64,000 nt of DNA from Pseudonocardia sp. MH-G8 (lineage in GTDB: Bacteria > Actinomycetota > Actinomycetes > Mycobacteriales > Pseudonocardiaceae), in assembly GCF_002262885.1 (NCBI RefSeq), contig NZ_NKYF01000019.1:62001-126000 (forward strand). Direction: 5' to 3'. Within the stretch, counting starts at the first letter, position 1; the number at the start of each line of letters is the position of its first letter. A program made the position numbers and the translations under genes. This document shows, piece by piece, positions 35,246 to 46,091 of this stretch. Under the pieces are notes generated by a model. The model was not told the origin of the DNA and searched no databases. It saw nothing but the letters and a program-made list of their open reading frames with translations.

Positions 35246-36847
35246 TCAACGCGGCGCCGGGTCCGGTCCGGGCGCCACCACGGGGGACCGGCCGGGCAGG
35301 GCGTCGATGTCCACCCCGCTCTGGCCGGCCATGTGCCGGCGCAGCACCAGCAGCATGACGATCAGGATGCCCAGGCCTGCGATGATCGCCATCGGCAGTT
35401 GGAAGGCACGGAAGTTGAAGTCGGCGCCGGTGGGCGGCACGAGGAGCGCGAGCACGGCCGAGGCGGCGAGCGCGAGGCGCCGGTAGCGCGGCAGCCCGCG
35501 GGTGGCGGCGAGCGGGATGGCGGCCCACAGCAGGTACCAGGGGTGCACGATCGGGCCCAGCAGCACGACGGCGCCGAGGCCTGCGCCCATGCCGGTGATG
35601 GCGTCGAGCCGGCCGCGCAGCACGGCGAACAGCAGCAGGACGACCAGCACGCCCGACACCGCGAGCCCGATCCCGCGCGCGACCACGAGCGTGGTGTCGG
35701 TGTGGTCGCCCATCCCGGCGATGATGCCCACCTGCCCCGACAGCAGGCCGAAGTCGGTGGACACCGACATCCAGCTGCGGATGAGGCTGGGCACGCCGAG
35801 GGTCTGCAACCAGCCGATGCCCACACCCGTGCCCACCGACAGCGGTATGTAGCAGAGCAGGGTGAGCAGCAGGAACACGGAGGCGACGGCCACGACGTGA
35901 CCGGCCTTCGCGCCGCGGCGGCGCGCCCACTCCATGCCGAGGAACCCGAGCGCGAGCAGGGCGGGCAGCTTGACCGCCGACGCCGCCACGATGAGCAGGG
36001 CGCCACCGAGCAGCCGGGGGTCGAGCAGCCGGGAGCCCGCGCGCAGGCCGATCTCCATCCCGGCGAGCATCAGCCCGATCATGATGGCCTCGTTGTGGAT
36101 GCCGCTCACGAGGTGGAACAGGACGAGCGGGTTGGCCGCGCCGAGCCACATCGCGAGGCCGGTGTCGAGGCCGCATCGGCGCGCCAGCTTCGGCAGCGCC
36201 CACACGATGAGCCCGACGCCCGCCAGCGCGAGCAGGCGGTGCTCGAAGAGCCCGAGCACGACGTCGTTGCCGGACAGGGCCGTGATCACCCGGCCCATCA
36301 CCAGGAACAGCGGCCCGTACGGAGCCGGGGTGTCGCGCCAGATGGTGGGGATGCTGCGGGTGAGCGGGTCGTCGACGCCCAGCGCCTCGGCGGGCCCGAG
36401 GACGTAGGGGTCCAGGCCACGGGCGAGCGTGGCGCTCTGGGCGAGGTAGCTGTAGACGTCGCGGGAGAACAGCGGAGGCGCGACCGCGAGCGGCACCGCC
36501 CACATCACCGCGGTGCGGGCCAGCTGGCTGCGGCTGGGCGCGGGCGCCACGGCGCCGCGGGCGCGCAGCATCTTGCCGATCCACAGCCACGCGAGCACCA
36601 GGAGGCAGATGCCCGTGTAGCTGACGGCGATGGCGATGGTGGTGTTGCGGCTGGGCAGGCCGAGCAGTCGCAGGCCGAACACCGGGTTGGGAACGGGCAG
36701 CGCGCCCGCGCCGAGGCCGCTGACCGCCATCAGGAGCGTGCCGGTGAGGCCCACGCGGCGTGCGATGCGGCTCGGATCGCGGGGAGCGGCGCCCGCAGGC
36801 CCGGGTTCCGCGTCCGCCGCGGCGGCATCGATCTCCCGGGCGACCAT
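35246..36847 (-). CDS. polyprenol-phosphomannose-dependent alpha-1,6-mannosyltransferase (MptB-like)
   Basis: 533 residues, about a dozen membrane segments, GT-C fold. Early loop FSRDVYSYLAQ carries the acidic residue and motif typical of mycobacterial MptA/MptB; VNPLVLFH-like ANPLVLFHLVSGIHNEAI is also present. These enzymes build the mannan core of lipomannan from polyprenyl-phosphate mannose at the membrane. ATG 36847 is preferred because TACGCT lies seven bases upstream; ATG 36865 is an alternative with a poorly spaced AGGGGG. Confidence 0.82.
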   Translation of the reverse strand: MVAREIDAAAADAEPGPAGAAPRDPSRIARRVGLTGTLLMAVSGLGAGALPVPNPVFGLRLLGLPSRNTTIAIAVSYTGICLLVLAWLWIGKMLRARGAVAPAPSRSQLARTAVMWAVPLAVAPPLFSRDVYSYLAQSATLARGLDPYVLGPAEALGVDDPLTRSIPTIWRDTPAPYGPLFLVMGRVITALSGNDVVLGLFEHRLLALAGVGLIVWALPKLARRCGLDTGLAMWLGAANPLVLFHLVSGIHNEAIMIGLMLAGMEIGLRAGSRLLDPRLLGGALLIVAASAVKLPALLALGFLGMEWARRRGAKAGHVVAVASVFLLLTLLCYIPLSVGTGVGIGWLQTLGVPSLIRSWMSVSTDFGLLSGQVGIIAGMGDHTDTTLVVARGIGLAVSGVLVVLLLFAVLRGRLDAITGMGAGLGAVVLLGPIVHPWYLLWAAIPLAATRGLPRYRRLALAASAVLALLVPPTGADFNFRAFQLPMAIIAGLGILIVMLLVLRRHMAGQSGVDIDALPGRSPVVAPGPDPAPR

Positions 36848-36854
36848 GACGGGC

Positions 36855-36860
36855 AGCGTA
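36855..36860 (-). promoter_or_regulatory. candidate -10 box, leaderless mptB-like gene
   Basis: TACGCT on the minus strand, seven bases before ATG 36847. Confidence 0.4.
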
Positions 36861-36928
36861 ACCATGCCCCCTGACGTGACCGTCCTCACCTGTGGGTGGG
36901 CCGACTTTGCCCTCGCCGGGGATATAGG

Positions 36929-36942
36929 CAACACTGGTGTTG
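36929..36942 (+). promoter_or_regulatory. likely SufR operator
   Basis: Perfect inverted repeat CAACAC-TG-GTGTTG, ending on the first base of the sufR start codon. It fits CAAC-N6-GTTG, which I recall as the site reported for Streptomyces SufR. Its position would block sufR and the whole suf operon. The AT-rich GATATAGG just upstream may be the -10 region. Confidence 0.72.
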
Positions 36943-37684
36943 TGAAAAGCGCCGGGCCTGTCGCTCCGGTCGACGTCCGTCCTTCCGAGGCGCCGTCGAC
37001 CGGTGAAGGCGGCACGCGCGAGGCCGTGGCCCGTCTGCTGATGGAGCAGGGGCCGATCACGGCCGCAGCGGTGGCCGCCGAGCTGGAGCTGTCCGCCCCG
37101 GCGGTACGTCGCCATCTCGACGCGCTGCTGGCCGACGGGGAGGCCGAGGCGCGCAGCGCGCCGCGCCGCGGCCCGCGCGGACGCGGCCGTCCGGCCCGGC
37201 AGTACCTGCTCACCGACTCCGGGCGCGCCCGGTTCGGTCACGGCTACGACGAGCTCGCGGTCGCGGCGCTGCACTACCTGGCCGAGCACGGCGGGGAGGC
37301 GGCGGTCCGCGGGTTCGCGCGCAGCCGGGTCGAGACCCTGCTCGGTGCAGGCGCCCAGCAGGTCACTGCGGCGTCCGGGCCGCACGAGCGGACGGAGGCG
37401 CTGGCCGCGCTGCTCACCGCGCGCGGCTACGCGGCACAGGCCCGCGAGTCGCACACGGGTGTGCAGCTGTGCCAGCACCACTGCCCCGTGGCCCACGTCG
37501 CGACCGAGTTCCCGGAGCTGTGCGAGGCTGAGACCGAGGCGTTCGCCGCCCTGCTCGGCACCCACGTGCAGCGGTTGGCCACCATCGCGCGCGGTGATTC
37601 CGCGTGCACCACACACGTTCCGCTGGACGCTCCCGAGATCCGGCGGCTCGACACCACCACGATCCCAACTGGGAGGCAGTCCGA

Positions 37685-37688
<4 letters not shown>
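36942..37688 (+). CDS. sufR: Fe-S cluster-sensing repressor SufR
   Basis: 248 residues. N-terminal winged helix (REAVARLLMEQGPITAAAVAAE ... APAVRRHLDALLADG written in parts) and C-terminal cysteines in LCQHHCPVAH, ELCEAE and SACTTH that would hold an Fe-S cluster. SufR represses the suf genes when its cluster is loaded. GTG 36942 overlaps the operator palindrome, implying autoregulation. Its stop overlaps the sufB start, so the repressor is cotranslated with its targets. Confidence 0.92.
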
Positions 37689-39108
<1,420 letters not shown>

Positions 39109-39112
<4 letters not shown>

Positions 39113-40308
39113 CGACCGAAGTTGCCGGCCTCGCGCCGGAGCTTGCCGGTGCCAAGGAAGGCCAGGGCTCGAAGCCACTCGCGTCGGCGAAGGAGCGATT
39201 CACCGCTTACGACGTCGACGCCTTCGAGGTGCCGGGCGGCCGTGAGGAGAACTGGCGTTTCACACCGCTGCGCCGCCTGCGCGGGCTGCACGACGGTTCC
39301 GCGGCGCTGGACGGCAAGGTGGCGTTCAGCGTCGAGGGTGTGGACGGTGCCGATCCCGTCGGCGTCACGGTCGAGACCGTCGGCCGCGACGACCCCCGCA
39401 TCGGCGAGGGCGGCGTCCCGGCCGACCGGGTCGCCGCAACGGCGTGGTCGGCGTTCCGCGAGGGCACGCTCGTCACGCTCGACGGCACCCCGGGCCCGGT
39501 CACGGTCACCGTCACCGGGCCCGGCGAGGGCTCCACGGCCGTGAGCCACCTGCAGCTGCGCACCACGCCGCACACCGAGGCCACCGTGGTGCTCACCTAC
39601 CGCGGCTCGGGCGCGCTGGCCGACAACGTGGAGGTCGTGCTCGCCGACGCCTCGCGGCTCACCCTCGTCGTCACCGGCGAATGGGCCGACGACGCCGTGC
39701 ACGTCGGGGCGCAGCACCTGTCGATCGGCCGCGACGCCGTCCTGCGCGCCACATCGGTGGCGCTGGGCGGCGACCTGGTGCGGATCAGCCCCACGGTGAA
39801 GTACCGCGGCCCCGGCGGCGACGCCGAGCTCGCCGGGCTCGGGTTCGCCGACGCCGGGCAGCACCTGGAGCAGCGGCTGCTGGTCGACCACGCCGTGCCG
39901 AACTGCACCTCCAACGTGATCTACAAGAACGCGCTGCAGAGCGTGAAGGGCTCCAGCGCCCACACGGTCTGGATCGGCGACGTGCTCATCCGCGCGGCCG
40001 CCGAGAACACGCAGACGTTCGAGCTCAACCGCAACCTGGTGCTCACCGAGCACGCACGCGCCGACTCGGTGCCGAACCTGGAGATCGAGACCGGTGAGAT
40101 CGCCGGCGCTGGCCACGCCAGCGCCACCGGCCGGTTCGATGACGAGCAGCTGTTCTACCTGCAGAGCCGCGGCATCCCCGAGGCCGTGGCGCGGCGGCTC
40201 GTCGTCCGCGGCTTCTTCGGCGAGATCCTGAGCCGGATCACCCTGCCCGAGCTGCGCGAGCGGCTCGAGGCGGCGATCGAGACCGAGCTCGCCGTCACCG
40301 GCGTCTGA
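39109..40308 (+). CDS. sufD: Fe-S cluster assembly protein SufD
   Basis: 399 residues, a SufB paralogue with the same right-handed beta-helix. EENWRFTPLRRLRGLHD at the N-terminus, VDHAVPNCTSNVIYKNALQ in the middle and FYLQSRGIPEAVARRLVVRG at the end. Partner of SufB and SufC. Overlaps the sufB stop by four bases. Confidence 0.96.
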
Positions 40309-40334
40309 ACCCACCACACGGAGTCGAAACACAC

Positions 40335-41105
40335 ATGTCCACCTTGGAGATCAAGGACCTGCACGTCTCGGTCGCGACCGAGGACGGCGCCAAGGAGATC
40401 CTCAAGGGCGTCGACCTGACGGTCCGCGCCGGCGAGACCCACGCGATCATGGGGCCGAACGGCTCCGGCAAGTCCACGCTGGCCTACGCCGTCGCGGGCC
40501 ACCCGAAGTACGAGATCACGTCCGGCAGCGTCGTGCTCGACGGTCAGGACGTCCTCGCGATGACCGTCGACGAGCGCGCCCGCGCCGGCCTGTTCCTCGC
40601 GATGCAGTACCCGGTCGAGGTGCCCGGCGTCTCGATGTCGAACTTCCTGCGCTCGGCGGCCACCGCCACCCGTGGGGAGGCGCCGAAGCTGCGCACCTGG
40701 GTCAAGGAGGTCAAGGCCGCGATGAGCGACCTCGACATCGTCCCGGAGTTCGCCGAGCGCTCGGTCAACGAGGGCTTCTCCGGCGGCGAGAAGAAGCGCC
40801 ACGAGGTGCTGCAGCTCGCGCTGCTCAAGCCGAAGTTCGCCATCCTCGACGAGACCGACTCCGGCCTCGACGTCGACGCGCTGCGCGTGGTGTCCGAGGG
40901 CGTCAACCGCTACCGGGCCGGCGGTGAGACCGGGGTGCTGCTGATCACGCACTACACCCGGATCCTGCAGCACATCACCCCGGACGTCGTGCACGTGTTC
41001 GCTGCCGGTCGCGTGGTCGAGTCCGGCGGCCCGGAGCTGGCGGACGAGCTCGAGAAGAACGGCTACGTGCGGTTCACGGGTGGGAAGGCCGAGGCGGCGG
41101 TCTGA
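40335..41105 (+). CDS. sufC: Fe-S cluster assembly ATPase SufC
   Basis: 256 residues. Walker A MGPNGSGKSTLAYA, the SufC-type signature FSGGEKKRHEVLQL, Walker B AILDETDSGLDVDAL, switch His in LLITHYTRIL. Drives conformational change in SufBCD. A 26-base gap after sufD contains a weak GGAG. Its stop overlaps sufS by one base. Confidence 0.97.
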   Translation: MSTLEIKDLHVSVATEDGAKEILKGVDLTVRAGETHAIMGPNGSGKSTLAYAVAGHPKYEITSGSVVLDGQDVLAMTVDERARAGLFLAMQYPVEVPGVSMSNFLRSAATATRGEAPKLRTWVKEVKAAMSDLDIVPEFAERSVNEGFSGGEKKRHEVLQLALLKPKFAILDETDSGLDVDALRVVSEGVNRYRAGGETGVLLITHYTRILQHITPDVVHVFAAGRVVESGGPELADELEKNGYVRFTGGKAEAAV

Positions 41106-42430
41106 TGACTGTCGTGTCGGCCGAGGGCACACGGGCCCTGGACGTCGCGACGATCAGGGCCGACTTCCCGATCCTGTCGCGCACGGTGCGAGAGGATCGG
41201 CCCCTGGTCTACCTGGACTCCGGCGCCACCTCGCAGCGGCCGCGCCAGGTGCTGGACGCAGAACGGGCGTTCCTCGAGCAGCACAACGCGGCGGTGCACC
41301 GCGGTGCCCACCAGCTCGCCGAGGAGGCCACCGACGCCTACGAGTCGGCCCGCGCGCGGATCGCCGCGTTCGTCGGCGCCGACCCCGGCGAGGTGGTCTT
41401 CACGAAGAACGCCACCGAGGGGATCAACCTCGTCGCCTACGCGATGGGGAACTCGTCGGTGCGCACCGGGCTCGGCCCCGAGACCGAGCGGTTCGCGCTC
41501 GGGCCCGGCGACGAGATCGTGATCACCGAGCTGGAGCACCACGCGAACCTGGTGCCGTGGCAGGAGCTGTGCCGGCGCACCGGCGCCACCCTGCGCTGGT
41601 ACTCGGTCGACGAGGACGGGCGGCTCGACCTCGACTCGGTGCAGCTGTCCGAGCGCACCAAGCTCGTGGCCTTCGCCCACCAGTCCAACGTGCTGGGCAC
41701 GATCCTGCCGGTGGCCGAGCTCGTGCGGCGCGCCCACGCGGTGGGCGCGCTCACCCTGCTGGACGCGTGCCAGTCGGTGCCGCACATGCCCGTGAACCTG
41801 GGGCAGCTGGGCGTCGACTTCGCCGCGTTCTCGGGCCACAAGATGCTCGGCCCGTCCGGCGTCGGGGTCCTGTACGGGCGCGCGGAGCTGCTGTCGGCGA
41901 TGCCGCCGTTCCTCACCGGTGGGTCGATGATCGAGCTGGTGCGGATGGAGGGGTCCACCTACGCCCCGCCGCCGCAGCGGTTCGAGGCGGGCGTGCCGAT
42001 GACGTCGCAGGCCGTGGGGCTGGGCGCGGCGGTGGACTACCTGTCGGGCATCGGCATGGACCGCGTGCACGCCCACGAGATGGCGCTCACCCGGGCGGCG
42101 CTCGAGGGCCTCGCCGAGGTGCCAGGGGTCCGGATCATCGGGCCCCGAACGCTGGACGAGCGTGGCGGCTCGGTCGCGTTCGTCGTCGACGGGGTGCACG
42201 CCCACGACGCCGGGCAGGTGCTGGACGACCGCGGAGTGGCCGTGCGGGTCGGGCACCACTGCGCGTGGCCGTTGCACCGCCGCTTCGGCGTGGCGGCCAC
42301 CGTGCGGGCGTCGTTCGCGGTGTACAACACCCCGGACGAGGTCGACGCGCTGATCGACGGCGTGCGCGCGGCCCGCGACTTCTTCGGTGTCGATGCTCGC
42401 TCCGGCGAGCCTTCGCGAGGGGCGAGCTGA
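41105..42430 (+). CDS. sufS: cysteine desulfurase SufS
   Basis: 441 residues, group II desulfurase. PLP lysine in FSGHKMLGPSGVG, His in ITELEHHANLVPW, and catalytic cysteine in RVGHHCAWPL on the short loop typical of SufS. Passes sulfur from cysteine to SufU. ATG 41105 overlaps the sufC stop; about 20 C-terminal residues are non-conserved. Confidence 0.96.
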   Translation: MTVVSAEGTRALDVATIRADFPILSRTVREDRPLVYLDSGATSQRPRQVLDAERAFLEQHNAAVHRGAHQLAEEATDAYESARARIAAFVGADPGEVVFTKNATEGINLVAYAMGNSSVRTGLGPETERFALGPGDEIVITELEHHANLVPWQELCRRTGATLRWYSVDEDGRLDLDSVQLSERTKLVAFAHQSNVLGTILPVAELVRRAHAVGALTLLDACQSVPHMPVNLGQLGVDFAAFSGHKMLGPSGVGVLYGRAELLSAMPPFLTGGSMIELVRMEGSTYAPPPQRFEAGVPMTSQAVGLGAAVDYLSGIGMDRVHAHEMALTRAALEGLAEVPGVRIIGPRTLDERGGSVAFVVDGVHAHDAGQVLDDRGVAVRVGHHCAWPLHRRFGVAATVRASFAVYNTPDEVDALIDGVRAARDFFGVDARSGEPSRGAS

Positions 42431-42436
42431 GCCGAC

Positions 42437-42901
42437 ATGCAGCTGGAACAGATGTACCAGGAGATCATCCTGGATCACTACCGGTCGCCGCACGGCGCCG
42501 GTCTACGCGAACCGTTCGACGCCGAGTCGTTCCAGATCAACCCGACCTGCGGCGACGAGATCACGCTGCGCGTCAAGATGGACGGCTCGACGATCGCCGA
42601 CGTCTCGTACGAGACGCTCGGCTGCTCGATCAGCCAGGCGTCGGCGTCGGTGCTCACCGACCTCGTCGTCGGGCGGTCGGTGGATGAGTCCCGCGAGGTC
42701 CTCGGGGCGTTCCAGGAGATGACACAGGGCCGTGGCCAGGTCGAGCCGGACGAGGACGTGCTCGGCGACGGCGTCGCGTTCGCGGGCGTGGCCCGCTACC
42801 CGGCCCGCGTCAAGTGCGCGCTGCTCGGGTGGATGGCGTTCAAGGACGCCGTCGCGAAGGCCGGTGCCGGTAGCGTCGAGACCGAGGAGGCAACCACATG
42901 A
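42437..42901 (+). CDS. sufU: sulfur-transfer protein SufU
   Basis: 154 residues. The three zinc/sulfur cysteines are in NPTCGDE, TLGCSISQ and RVKCALLGW, and the sequence starts QLEQMYQEIILDHYRSP. It accepts persulfide from SufS. Six bases after sufS; the end overlaps the next gene by four bases. Confidence 0.95.
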   Translation: MQLEQMYQEIILDHYRSPHGAGLREPFDAESFQINPTCGDEITLRVKMDGSTIADVSYETLGCSISQASASVLTDLVVGRSVDESREVLGAFQEMTQGRGQVEPDEDVLGDGVAFAGVARYPARVKCALLGWMAFKDAVAKAGAGSVETEEATT

Positions 42902-43320
42902 GCGACCAGACGAGCGACACCCAGGTGAGCGGCACGCCGGTGAGCGACACGGACGAGGTCGTGCGGGGCGCAGCCGGGATGCCCGAACCCCCGGCGCAGC
43001 CCGCGGGCGCGGTGTCGTCCGAGGACCTCGAGGAGGCCATGCGCGACGTGGTCGACCCCGAGCTGGGCATCAACGTCGTCGATCTCGGCCTGGTGTACGG
43101 CATCCAGGCGGAGAAGGGCGTCGCCACGATCGACATGACGCTCACGTCGGCGGCGTGCCCGCTGACCGACGTCATCGAGGAGCAGGCGCGTGGCGCGCTG
43201 ATCGGCCCGGGCCTGGTGGACGACATCAAGATCAACTGGGTCTGGATGCCGCCGTGGGGCCCCGACAAGATCACCGAGGACGGCCGCGAGCAGCTGCGAG
43301 CCCTCGGCTTCCGCGTCTGA
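42898..43320 (+). CDS. MIP18-family metal-sulfur cluster assembly factor
   Basis: 140 residues. A disordered 45-residue leader is followed by the DUF59 fold: DVVDPELGINVVDLGLVYGI, then TSAACPLTDVIEEQ with the conserved cysteine and WMPPWGPDKITEDG at the end. SufT-like members help mature Fe-S proteins. Last gene of the suf operon, followed by the 20-base hairpin at 43335. Confidence 0.92.
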   Translation: MSDQTSDTQVSGTPVSDTDEVVRGAAGMPEPPAQPAGAVSSEDLEEAMRDVVDPELGINVVDLGLVYGIQAEKGVATIDMTLTSAACPLTDVIEEQARGALIGPGLVDDIKINWVWMPPWGPDKITEDGREQLRALGFRV

Positions 43321-43334
43321 CCTGCATCATCTGA

Positions 43335-43383
43335 AACGAACGGCATTCTCGTCGCTTCCTAGCCGACGAGAGTGCCGTTCGTT
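43335..43383. terminator. bidirectional hairpin terminator overlapping a coding end
   Basis: AACGAACGGCATTCTCGTCG (43335-43354) pairs with 43364-43383 over 20 bases with one wobble; loop is nine bases. It lies 14 bases after the suf operon stop, and its right arm encodes the last residues of the convergent racemase-like gene. Confidence 0.75.
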
Positions 43384-44084
43384 GCGTGAGGGGTGGGGGA
43401 GAGAGCCAGGTCCGCCGCTGCTCGGGCGTGCGTCCGCGCCGTCGCGATCAGCGGCAGTGCTGCGTCCGCCTGCGTGAGCGCCAGTTCCAGTTCCGTGCAC
43501 GCCAGCGCCACGGCCTGCGCGCCCGCCGCAGCGAGCTCCCGGACGGCCGCCTGCAGCGCCGTCGTCGACTCCGGGCGGACCTCCCCGACCGTGAGCTCGT
43601 CGAAAATGATCTCGTTCAGCCGGTGCCGCGTGGGCGCCTCGGGCACCACGGTGTCGACGCCGTGGCCAGCCAGGCGCTCGGCGTAGAAGCCGTCCTCGAG
43701 CACCGGCCGGGTGCCCAGCAGCCCGATCCGCCGCGTGCCGAGGCGCGCGGCTTCCTGCGCCACCGCGTCGCCGATGTGCAGGAACGGGACGCCGAGCCCG
43801 TCCTCGATCGCGCCCGCGGCCTTGTGCATGAGGTTCGTGGCGAGCACGACCAGCTCGGCGCCGGCGCCGACGAGGCCGTCCGCGCTCGCCCTCATGATCG
43901 TTCCGGCTCGCTCCCAGTCGCCGTCGACCTGGCACTGCCGGATCTGCGCGAAGTCGAGCGAGTGCACCAGCAGGTCGGCGCTGTGGTGCCCGCCGCGCCG
44001 CTCCTGCACCCGCTCGTTGATCACCCGGTAGTACTCGGCCGTCGAGTACCAGCTCATCCCACCGATCACGCCGATCCGTCGCAT
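43359..44084 (-). CDS. aspartate/glutamate racemase-family protein
   Basis: 241 residues. N-terminus RRIGVIGGMSWYSTAEYY, second catalytic region ALACTELELAL with its cysteine, and phosphate/carboxylate segments as in YgeA-type racemases. The first catalytic motif, usually containing Cys before TN-x-MH, reads LATNLMHKA here, with Ala at the cysteine position. Racemase activity by the two-cysteine mechanism is therefore doubtful; a lyase, isomerase or one-base enzyme is possible. The final residues TNGTLVG are encoded by a hairpin arm. Divergent from a LysR gene that may regulate it. Confidence 0.78.
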   Translation of the reverse strand: MRRIGVIGGMSWYSTAEYYRVINERVQERRGGHHSADLLVHSLDFAQIRQCQVDGDWERAGTIMRASADGLVGAGAELVVLATNLMHKAAGAIEDGLGVPFLHIGDAVAQEAARLGTRRIGLLGTRPVLEDGFYAERLAGHGVDTVVPEAPTRHRLNEIIFDELTVGEVRPESTTALQAAVRELAAAGAQAVALACTELELALTQADAALPLIATARTHARAAADLALSPTPHATNGTLVG

Positions 44085-44149
44085 GAGGCCATGGTGCGTG
44101 GAACCCGGCGGCCATAGGTAGCCGTGTTCTCCTGTGGGGAGCCATCGCC

Positions 44150-44164
44150 CATGCTTATGGCATG
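44150..44164. promoter_or_regulatory. candidate LysR autoregulatory site
   Basis: Inverted repeat CATGC-TTATG-GCATG overlaps the LysR start codon, in the 77-base gap between it and the divergent racemase-like gene. Confidence 0.35.
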
Positions 44165-45049
44165 GACCCCCGTCGGCTTCTCACCTTCCGCGCGGTCGTG
44201 CGCGCCGGCTCGATCAGCGCAGGGGCCCGCGATCTGGGGTGGACCCAGCCCGCCGTGAGCCAGCAGCTCGCCGGGTTGGAACGGGACGCGGGCACCCCGC
44301 TGCTGGTGCGTGGCCCGACCGGCGTGGTCCCGACGGAGGCGGGTGCGGTGGTGCTGCGGCACGCCGCGGCGGTGGACGCAGCGTTGCGCGCGGCGCGCGA
44401 AGAGGTCGACGAGCTGATCGGATTGCGGTCGGGCACCGTCCGGATCGCGGCCTTCCCCTCGGCGGGTGCCGTCATCGTGCCCGCCGTCGCGGCAACCCTG
44501 CACGAGCGCGCCGCGGCGACGCAGAGCCCCGGCGTGCAGCTGCAGATGGAGGAGGCCGAGCCGCCCGAGGCCGCCGCCCTGGTCCGGTCCAACGACGTGC
44601 ACCTCGCACTGGCGTTCCGCTACCCCGGCCCCGCGGAGGCGGATGACCTCGTGTGGCGCCCGCTCGCCCGGGACCCGATCCGCATCGTGCTGCCCGCCGC
44701 GCGCCCGCCGGTGGACGGGCTCGAGGCGCTGCGCGACGAGGCGTGGGTGGCCGGCTGCACCCGGTGCCGCGCCCACCTGCTCGCGGCGTGCGCGGCCGCC
44801 GGTTTCGCCCCCGACGTCCGGCACGTCACCGACGACTACGTGGCGGTGCAGGCGTTCGTCGCCCGCGGGGTGGCCGTTGCGCTCCTGCCGGAGCTCGCGC
44901 TGCGCGCCGCGACCCTCGACGGAGTGCGCGCCCACCCCACCCCCGAGCTCGCCCCGAGAACGATCGGGGTGCTGCACCGACGAGGGGTGGAGCGGGTGCC
45001 GGCGGTGGCCGCGGTCCTGACGGCCCTGGAAGCGACGGCCGGCGGATAG
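44162..45049 (+). CDS. LysR-family transcriptional regulator
   Basis: 295 residues. N-terminal winged helix (RRLLTFRAVVRAGSISAGAR, PAVSQQLAGLERDAG) and a C-terminal periplasmic-binding-like effector domain. Pattern is closest to LysR proteins of actinobacteria with short DNA-binding linkers. The divergent racemase-like gene is its likely target; ligand unknown. ATG 44162 lies within a palindrome. Confidence 0.9.
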   Translation: MDPRRLLTFRAVVRAGSISAGARDLGWTQPAVSQQLAGLERDAGTPLLVRGPTGVVPTEAGAVVLRHAAAVDAALRAAREEVDELIGLRSGTVRIAAFPSAGAVIVPAVAATLHERAAATQSPGVQLQMEEAEPPEAAALVRSNDVHLALAFRYPGPAEADDLVWRPLARDPIRIVLPAARPPVDGLEALRDEAWVAGCTRCRAHLLAACAAAGFAPDVRHVTDDYVAVQAFVARGVAVALLPELALRAATLDGVRAHPTPELAPRTIGVLHRRGVERVPAVAAVLTALEATAGG

Positions 45050-45060
45050 GCGCGGGCGGG

Positions 45061-46035
45061 TCAGCGGGCGGAGCGGGCCAGGCGTTCGCTCAGGGCAACA
45101 ACGTGTGCGCGTAGCTCCGGTGGCTCGTGCACCTCGAACTCGCAGCCGAGCCGGACCAGCGCGATAGCCAGCCATTCGAGGGTGTCGGTGTGGCTGCGCA
45201 GGCGGCAGCGGGTGGCGTCGATCGGCTCCAGGTCGCCGGGACCGTCCCCGATGCGGCCGCGGACCTGCTCGATCGGCGCGTGCAGCGTGGCGACGGCCGA
45301 GTAGACGGGCACGAGCGAGTACAGCCGGTCGGTGACGTAGGCGGCGGCGTCCGGTGCGGGCAGGGTCCGCGGGGTGGCGCGGGCGCCCGTCGGCTGCGTC
45401 GCCGTGATCCGGTCCACGCGGAAGGTGCGCCAGTCCTCGCGGTCGAGGTCGTAGGCGACGAGGTACCAGCGCCGGCCCGCGGTCACCAGCCGGTGCGGCT
45501 CGACGTGGCGCCTGCCTGCGGGGTCGTCGGTGCCGCCGGGGCCGTCGGCCCGGTGGTAGCGCAGGCGCGCCCGCTCGCGGTTGGCGATCGCGGCGGCCAG
45601 CGCCGTCAGCTGGGCGGGATCGACGGGCGTGGCGTACGCGTCCGGCGCCGGGACGGTGGCGGCACCCAACGTCCCGACCCGGCGGCGCAGCCGGGAGGGC
45701 AGCACCTGCTCGAGCTTGGCGAGGGCGCGCACGGCCGCCTCGTCGATGCCGGTGACGGCCTGCCCCGCGGCGGTCCGCAGGCCGACCGCGATGGCGACCG
45801 CCTCGTCGTCCTCGAGCAGCAGCGGCGGCATCGCGGTGCCCGCCACCAGCCGGTAGCCGCCCTGCGCACCCATGCTGGCCTCGACCGGGTACCCGAGATC
45901 GCGCAGCCGGTCGACGTCGCGGCGGACCGTGCGCAGGCTCACCTCCAGCCGCCGGGCGAGCTCGCTGCCGGGCCACTCGCGCGGGGTCTGCAGGAGCGAG
46001 AGCAGGGTCAGCAGCCGGGCCGGGGTGTCTGCCAC
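45061..46035 (-). CDS. WYL-domain transcriptional regulator (YafY/DeoR-like)
   Basis: 324 residues. N-terminal HTH (RLLTLLSLLQTPREW, SLRTVRRDVDRLRDLGYPVE), then a WYL domain (residues about 150-235) with RWYLVAYDLDREDWRTFRVDRI, and a C-terminal WCX extension ending in a helix. WYL domains are thought to bind nucleic acid or nucleotide ligands. Start GTG 46035. Same direction as the cyclase gene, 56 bases after it. Confidence 0.9.
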   Translation of the reverse strand: MADTPARLLTLLSLLQTPREWPGSELARRLEVSLRTVRRDVDRLRDLGYPVEASMGAQGGYRLVAGTAMPPLLLEDDEAVAIAVGLRTAAGQAVTGIDEAAVRALAKLEQVLPSRLRRRVGTLGAATVPAPDAYATPVDPAQLTALAAAIANRERARLRYHRADGPGGTDDPAGRRHVEPHRLVTAGRRWYLVAYDLDREDWRTFRVDRITATQPTGARATPRTLPAPDAAAYVTDRLYSLVPVYSAVATLHAPIEQVRGRIGDGPGDLEPIDATRCRLRSHTDTLEWLAIALVRLGCEFEVHEPPELRAHVVALSERLARSAR

Positions 46036-46091
46036 GACTCAGAAGGATGCCAGCGAAGTGTGCCGGAAGCTGACCTACAGGGGGAGCGGGA

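Noticed and set aside
34272..37616. A 1114-residue protein on the minus strand
   Set aside because: Only its last 309 residues are a real ABC ATPase. The rest lies over the mptB-like gene in another frame and antisense to sufR.
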